DNA of 9,605 bases. Origin: Flavobacterium sp. (GTDB lineage Bacteria; Bacteroidota; Bacteroidia; Flavobacteriales; Flavobacteriaceae). Positions 6,179 through 9,605 of the stretch are shown here, piece after piece. A program made the translations under genes and the position numbers. Position 1 is the stretch's first letter. The number at the start of each line of letters is the position of its first letter. The notes under the pieces are model-generated. The model was not told the origin of the DNA, ran no database searches, and saw only the letters and a list, made by a program, of their open reading frames with translations. Location: contig SXQR01000280.1 of the NCBI GenBank assembly GCA_005792865.1, positions 1 through 9,605 of the forward strand. Direction: 5' to 3'.

Positions 6179-6208
6179 CAAATCTTAACCGTTTCGATAT
6201 GTGACAAA
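6179..6208 (-). promoter_or_regulatory. Candidate Bacteroidota promoter for yhhQ-tag
   Basis: Read on the minus strand, TTTG (6208-6205) is followed after 18 bases by AAGATTTG (6186-6179). This matches the flavobacterial pattern TTG-N17-23-TAnnTTTG with one mismatch (A for the first T). The -33 element uses the end of the T-run of the preceding terminator. The predicted RNA start near 6172 leaves a leader of about 70 bases before ATG 6098. This is a pattern match only. Confidence 0.4.
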
Positions 6209-6232
6209 AAAAGCCCCGGTTTCCCGAGGCTT
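6206..6232 (-). terminator. Strong terminator ending the five-gene exported-protein operon
   Basis: On the minus strand, AAGCCTCGG (6232-6224), loop GAAA (6223-6220) and CCGGGGCTT (6219-6211) form a 9-bp stem with one U-G pair and a GNRA tetraloop, then T's through 6206. It begins 20 bases after the stop codon of the last operon gene at 6252. Confidence 0.93.
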
Positions 6233-6251
6233 CCTATTCAATCCGGTATGA

Positions 6252-7190
6252 TTACCACCAACCGATGATGTTGTAGGTCATGTTCTGCGGCTGGTTGTTG
6301 CCGTATGCCACGCCCACATCGCGGTAAGCCTTGATCATGTCCTTCTGCAGGCCGATGTGTTTCTCGTAGTTGAAGTTCCACTCGCGTGAGTCCAGTTCCA
6401 GCACGCGCTTTCCAACGCGGTCAGACAATGCCTTCACGTCGCGCATGCACGCGGCCTGCGGATCGATGGAAGTCAGGATCTCGGCAACCTGGTTGGCCGC
6501 ATCGAGCGTCTGGTTTGCGCTCCAGATGTTCTGTGCCTCGGCCAGGCGTACCTTACAATCGCGGTCGATCTTCTTCTGGAAAAGCGGCGCCACGGCGCTC
6601 ATTGCCTTATCGAAGCAGCTCGATACATCGGGAACCGACGTCAGGACGTAAATTGCCTCCTCAAACTTGTTCTGGGCCTCGAGCATCTTCGCCTCGCGCA
6701 GGATCGCATCGCAACGCGTGTTGTAGTACGTGATGATCTGGTTCTTTGAAGTCGTGATGAAGTTCTGGATGCCCGGATCGTTGGCGCGGATCTGCTTGAT
6801 GGCCTCCATGTACGCCTTGTTTTCGTTGGCCCCGACACCGCGAACGGTAACGGTGTGGCTCGCGAATTTCTTGCCCTCGAAACCGTCGCCGATGTAGAGC
6901 GTCACGTCAAGCGTTTGCGCGATGCTCGGCGGTGCGGTGCCCAGGACATCCTTGCTCATCGTCACGATATTCGCGGTGATGATGAACCTCGATCCCAATC
7001 CGGCGCTTCCCATGCCGTTCTGGCTGGTGATCTGGTTGAGCTTGTTTTGCAGGACCGATTGGGCCGCGCTTGGAATGTGCTGGCCGATATACGGCGTCAG
7101 CGAGATGCGGCTGAGGTCGGTTTGGGCCGATGCCGCGAAACCTGCAAGAAGCAATGCCGTGGCGAATGCATTTTTTATGAATGTTTTCAT
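6252..7190 (-). CDS. Exported protein of unknown function, last gene of the five-gene operon
   Basis: Protein of 312 residues with a cleavable signal peptide (about 1-22, ending ASA before QTDLS). I recognise it as one of a set of related Bacteroidota secreted proteins without a known function. Residues 30-140 look beta-rich: LTPYIGQHIPSAAQSVLQNK (31-50), RFIITANIVT (68-77), PSIAQTLDVTLYIGDGFEGK (88-107) and SHTVTVRGVGANENKAYMEA (111-130). From about 145 to 295 it is helical, with repeat-like helices (AKMLEAQNKFEEAIYVL, AQNIWSANQTLDAANQVAEI) that resemble TPR-type packing. Four cysteines (C160, C192, C212, C248) sit in the helical part and could pair. The protein ends in YNIIGWW. It follows the DUF6175 gene by 7 bases and sits next to the operon terminator. 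ATG 7190 is chosen because the signal peptide starts there. Confidence 0.8.
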   Translation of the reverse strand: MKTFIKNAFATALLLAGFAASAQTDLSRISLTPYIGQHIPSAAQSVLQNKLNQITSQNGMGSAGLGSRFIITANIVTMSKDVLGTAPPSIAQTLDVTLYIGDGFEGKKFASHTVTVRGVGANENKAYMEAIKQIRANDPGIQNFITTSKNQIITYYNTRCDAILREAKMLEAQNKFEEAIYVLTSVPDVSSCFDKAMSAVAPLFQKKIDRDCKVRLAEAQNIWSANQTLDAANQVAEILTSIDPQAACMRDVKALSDRVGKRVLELDSREWNFNYEKHIGLQKDMIKAYRDVGVAYGNNQPQNMTYNIIGWW

Positions 7191-7197
7191 GTCTCTT

Positions 7198-8151
7198 TTA
7201 TTTTTCGCCCAAGGTGATAACGGCCTGGCCAAGACCTTTCATCGTGAGCTTGTTGGTGATATTGTATGGAGCCGCCTTCAGGAATGCCTGCAGCCCTTTT
7301 AGGAAACCGCGCGCGTCGGTAGCCTTGCCCGATGCATCGTAAAGCGGGATGCGCACCTGCTCGAAAAGCATCATGCTCTCGGTGGCGTCACTTGTGCTGA
7401 AGCGTCCCTTGACCGTGTTTTGCGTCATCCATTCCTCGATCACGCTGGAGAGTTCCTTCCCGCCAAATTCGGTTTCGAGGTCGTCCGGCCATGAATCGAA
7501 CTTCTTGATGCGTACAATGATCTCGCGGCCATTGGCAAACATGTCGTCAAAATGCATCTGCAATTGGGAGTTAAAGCCGTCAATGTGCGCAAGCACGGCT
7601 TCTTCGAGCAGGATCGGCAATTCGGCAGAAAAGGAGGGATTTCCCGTTCCGGCCGCCGTTGCGATCTGTTTGTCGGTATAGGCATCAAGCCCCTGAAGGT
7701 TAAAGGTAACCGACTTCTTCGGCCCCGTCTGGTTGATGCTCCAGGTCATCTGCATAATGATGTCGGCCTTGGCGACCTTTTTCAGTTTGTCGACAGGTGT
7801 CTCCACGATGCCGGCCCCGGATTTTGAGGTCGTCATGGCGTTTTCTGCGCTCTCCGATTCCAGGGTCTTGATTGCCGATTCCATGTTCTTGAGCGGGAAT
7901 CCCCGTTCGGCCATAAGCCCGTTGATCTTTGAAATGACCAGCAAAAGGTCGGTGTTTTCCTGGAAGGCGCGCTTGTAATCGGGGACCTTAACCTTGATTC
8001 CCTGGTTGTCGAATTCCATCATGTAACCGTTCTTGCTGCACCAGGCATCGCTGGGCACGACCATGATCGTCGGTTTCTTGGCTTGCGCGTTGGACAGCCC
8101 GACGGTAAGTACTGCCGCGAATGTCAGCAGTTGTAGGGTGAGTTTTTTCAT
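7198..8151 (-). CDS. DUF6175 family exported protein
   Basis: Protein of 317 residues with a signal peptide (1-24, ending SNAQA). The mature protein opens with KKPTIMVVPSDAWC (25-38) followed by NGYMMEFDNQG, the hallmark I associate with DUF6175 in Bacteroidota. Other conserved-looking stretches are MAERGFPLKNMESAIKTLES (80-99), KVAKADIIMQMTWSINQTGP (125-144), VTFNLQGLDAYTDKQIATAA (148-167) and VRIPLYDASGKATDARGFLK (266-285). The alternation of an 'ADIIM' strand with 'GLDAYTDKQIA' is reminiscent of the CsgG/LpoB/TolB-N type of alpha-beta domain; this is inference. C38 is the only cysteine of the mature protein and is not in a lipobox. It lies 2 bases after the upstream small protein gene and 7 before the next. 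Function unknown. Confidence 0.82.
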   Translation of the reverse strand: MKKLTLQLLTFAAVLTVGLSNAQAKKPTIMVVPSDAWCSKNGYMMEFDNQGIKVKVPDYKRAFQENTDLLLVISKINGLMAERGFPLKNMESAIKTLESESAENAMTTSKSGAGIVETPVDKLKKVAKADIIMQMTWSINQTGPKKSVTFNLQGLDAYTDKQIATAAGTGNPSFSAELPILLEEAVLAHIDGFNSQLQMHFDDMFANGREIIVRIKKFDSWPDDLETEFGGKELSSVIEEWMTQNTVKGRFSTSDATESMMLFEQVRIPLYDASGKATDARGFLKGLQAFLKAAPYNITNKLTMKGLGQAVITLGEK

Positions 8152-8153
8152 AT

Positions 8154-8648
8154 TTACTGTTTAAGGATGCCGTCGGCGATGAGTTTCTTTTTGAGTTCCG
8201 AACGCAGGACGCGCACGATCATTCCGTTTGTGACGCTCTCGCGCGCCTTCTTGCGGTCGCGGTTGATCTTTTGACCGATGCGCTCGTCGCGAAGCGAGAT
8301 GAAATTCCTGTATTCCCCGCCATCGGCAAAAAATGCATTGAAATAATCCTCGTATTTCTCCTGCGCGTTCACTTCAAACAGGATCGGGCGCTTTTCGCAG
8401 TCCTGTTTTCCTTCGGTGATCCCGTTGAAGATCACATCGCGCACGGCATTTTTCTTCGCCTGCTCAACTGCGTCCGCGCGGTTGCGGCCGTTGCCCCATG
8501 CCTTGAGGGTTTGCGACCCGTCCATTTCAACGCCCATGCATTCGGTCTTGAACGTGTAATTCCCCGAATTCACTTTTTGTGCCCTGGAAACCTGGGCTGC
8601 GGCGCCTACGGTAAGGGCAAGCGCCGCGATTGTAAGTAGCTTTTTCAT
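8154..8648 (-). CDS. Small exported protein, paralogue of the gene at 8661-9167
   Basis: Protein of 164 residues with a signal peptide (about 1-23, MKKLLTIAALALTVGAAA). The mature part carries C37, DGS (43-45), KAWGNGRNRADAVEQAKKNA (49-68), C84, a FFADGGEYRNF segment (106-116) and a C-terminal GMIVRVLRSELKKKL stretch (142-156). These positions match the neighbouring paralogue, including both cysteines, which probably form a disulfide. The 'W-G-x-G... A..QAKKNAV' helix after a beta strand resembles the LPP20 / FlgT N-terminal style of domain, an inference from pattern only. The C-terminal third is unusually basic and less like its sister. It sits between the paralogue (12 bases away) and the DUF6175 gene (2 bases away). 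Function unknown. Confidence 0.82.
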   Translation of the reverse strand: MKKLLTIAALALTVGAAAQVSRAQKVNSGNYTFKTECMGVEMDGSQTLKAWGNGRNRADAVEQAKKNAVRDVIFNGITEGKQDCEKRPILFEVNAQEKYEDYFNAFFADGGEYRNFISLRDERIGQKINRDRKKARESVTNGMIVRVLRSELKKKLIADGILKQ

Positions 8649-8660
8649 GTTTTCTTTAGA

Positions 8661-9167
8661 TTAGAATCCGCTGGTAAGCCCGCGGATGATCCCGGCATCC
8701 TCCAAATCCTTGCGGAGCAGGTCTTTTTGTACCGATACGATCATCCCGATCTTGTATTCCTTGCCTACCTTCATGCGGTCTTCGGCAGAAATGTTGCCGT
8801 CGGAACTTTCGGTTACGAATTTCATGTACTTTCCACCGTCTTCAAAGAATGGCCCAAAGAACTCTTCTTTCTCCATCTCGATGTTGGGGTTGCTGGCAAG
8901 GGGTTTTTGCGACGGACATCCCCGGCCGCCGGCAAATCCTTTGAAAATGATACCGTGTACGGCGTTCTTCTTGGCCTGTGCCGTGGCGACCTTCGGGTTT
9001 TTGGAATACGACCACACCTTTACCAGGTAAGAACCGTCCGAACCGATGCCTGCGCATTCGATCTCATAACGCCATTCGCGTGTTGCCTTTTCGGCTTTGA
9101 CTTTGGCCTGGGCCATTGCGCCCTGTGCAGTGATTGCGATGAGCAGGGCAATGAATAGTTTTTTCAT
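8661..9167 (-). CDS. Small exported protein, paralogue of the gene at 8154-8648
   Basis: Protein of 168 residues with a signal peptide (about 1-19, MKKLFIALLIAITAQGAMA). Mature landmarks are C38, DGS (44-46), VKVWSYSKNP (49-58), AQAKKNAVHGIIFKGFAGG (63-81), C84, FFEDGGKYMKF (107-117) and IGMIVSVQKDLLRKDLEDAG (140-159). Cysteine spacing, the QAKKNAV helix, the FF-x-DGG-x-Y motif and the GMIV segment are shared with the next gene, so the pair arose by tandem duplication or acts as two subunits of one fold. The LPP20/FlgT-N-like resemblance applies here too. It starts 7 bases after the truncated first gene of the operon. Function unknown. Confidence 0.82.
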   Translation of the reverse strand: MKKLFIALLIAITAQGAMAQAKVKAEKATREWRYEIECAGIGSDGSYLVKVWSYSKNPKVATAQAKKNAVHGIIFKGFAGGRGCPSQKPLASNPNIEMEKEEFFGPFFEDGGKYMKFVTESSDGNISAEDRMKVGKEYKIGMIVSVQKDLLRKDLEDAGIIRGLTSGF

Positions 9168-9174
9168 GTTTGTC

Positions 9175-9605
9175 TTATTTTCCTTTTTTCTGAATGATTA
9201 GCATTCCCGGGTAAAATTCCTTTCCGCTCACTTTCTTGAAGTGCGTGCGGTCGGTGGTGGTGTCCGGGTTTTCCTCGTTGGCGCCAAAACGGTTGTCCCA
9301 GATGGGTTTGCTGGTGTCGACCTTGATCGAACCCACTACCACATATTTGGTCTTTCCGTTTTCGTCCATTTGCTGCTCGAGCACGTCAAACTTCGACTTT
9401 TCATTCACACCTTCTTTCATGCCGATCTTGGCCGTGATGGGCTCGCCCGTGAAAAGCGGGGTCTTGGTCTTGAACTCATCGTGGTTCTTTTGCAGTTTCA
9501 CGATGACGGCGTCCAGGGATTTGGTCGAGGCGCGCTGCACGAGTTCTTCCTCGGATTTGCTGGAGAAGACCGATGATTGCACATCTGACCACGAAACATC
9601 CGAGC
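9175..9605 (-). CDS. C-terminal part of an unknown protein heading the visible operon (5' end outside window)
   Basis: The reading frame is open to the window edge, so only the last 142 residues are visible and no start can be assigned; the GTG at 9582 is internal to an open frame and is not a supported start. The visible part has a helical stretch (EEELVQRASTKSLDAVIVKL), a TPLFTGEPITAKIGMKEGV segment, and a beta-rich C-terminus with KFDVLEQQMDENGKTKYVVV and GSIKVDTSKPIWDNRFGA, ending EFYPGMLIIQKKGK. The 'I.. G.. ..F.V.. .. VG.IKV' pattern looks like a small beta-barrel of the kind found at the C-terminus of some CsgG- or FlgT-like periplasmic proteins, an inference. It is 7 bases upstream of the first paralogue, so it belongs to the same operon. 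Confidence 0.75.
   Translation of the reverse strand, partial: SDVSWSDVQSSVFSSKSEEELVQRASTKSLDAVIVKLQKNHDEFKTKTPLFTGEPITAKIGMKEGVNEKSKFDVLEQQMDENGKTKYVVVGSIKVDTSKPIWDNRFGANEENPDTTTDRTHFKKVSGKEFYPGMLIIQKKGK

Noticed and set aside
5433..6188. 251-codon plus-strand frame opposite yhhQ
   Set aside because: It is very rich in charged residues, has no family resemblance, and covers a clear membrane transporter on the other strand.

Overview
The window looks like chromosomal DNA from a member of the Bacteroidota, most likely a Flavobacterium-type genome. GreA, the HIT protein, the flavin reductase-like protein, the DUF3127 protein and the transporter all read like flavobacterial versions. The histidine kinase has the HQIGTPL type of H-box common in this phylum. 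Start codons follow A-rich stretches rather than clear Shine-Dalgarno sites, and the lipoprotein has an acidic stretch after its lipid cysteine. Base composition is about half G+C by eye, which is high for Flavobacterium. I see no tRNA, rRNA, CRISPR array, transposase, integrase or phage gene.

Left part (1-4894), mostly housekeeping. A terminator from an unseen upstream gene (24-43) precedes greA (transcript cleavage factor), which overlaps a HIT-family nucleotide hydrolase/transferase gene by one base. A small lipocalin-like lipoprotein with its own strong terminator follows. Convergent to it is a membrane sensor histidine kinase with no response regulator beside it. Divergent from the kinase, across a 236-base gap, a flavin reductase-like gene and a DUF3127 gene form a pair. 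The DUF3127 protein ends in an SSB-like acidic tip. A terminator-shaped hairpin runs directly into the start codon of aat (leucyl/phenylalanyl-tRNA-protein transferase).

Middle (4886-6232), minus strand. A queuosine-precursor transporter (YhhQ/VUT family) overlaps tag (3-methyladenine DNA glycosylase I), and tag overlaps the tail of aat in the opposite direction. A promoter candidate for yhhQ-tag appears to borrow the T-run of the preceding terminator as its -33 element.

Right part (6206-9605), the least understood block. Five closely packed minus-strand genes end at one strong terminator. The first is cut by the window edge. The other four all start with signal peptides. They comprise a DUF6175 protein, two related small proteins with a conserved cysteine pair, and a 312-residue protein with a beta-like front half and helical back half. 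Spacing of 2-12 bases makes this one operon. Its products probably work together in the periplasm or at the outer membrane, but their job is unknown. This is the best candidate in the window for an undescribed system.
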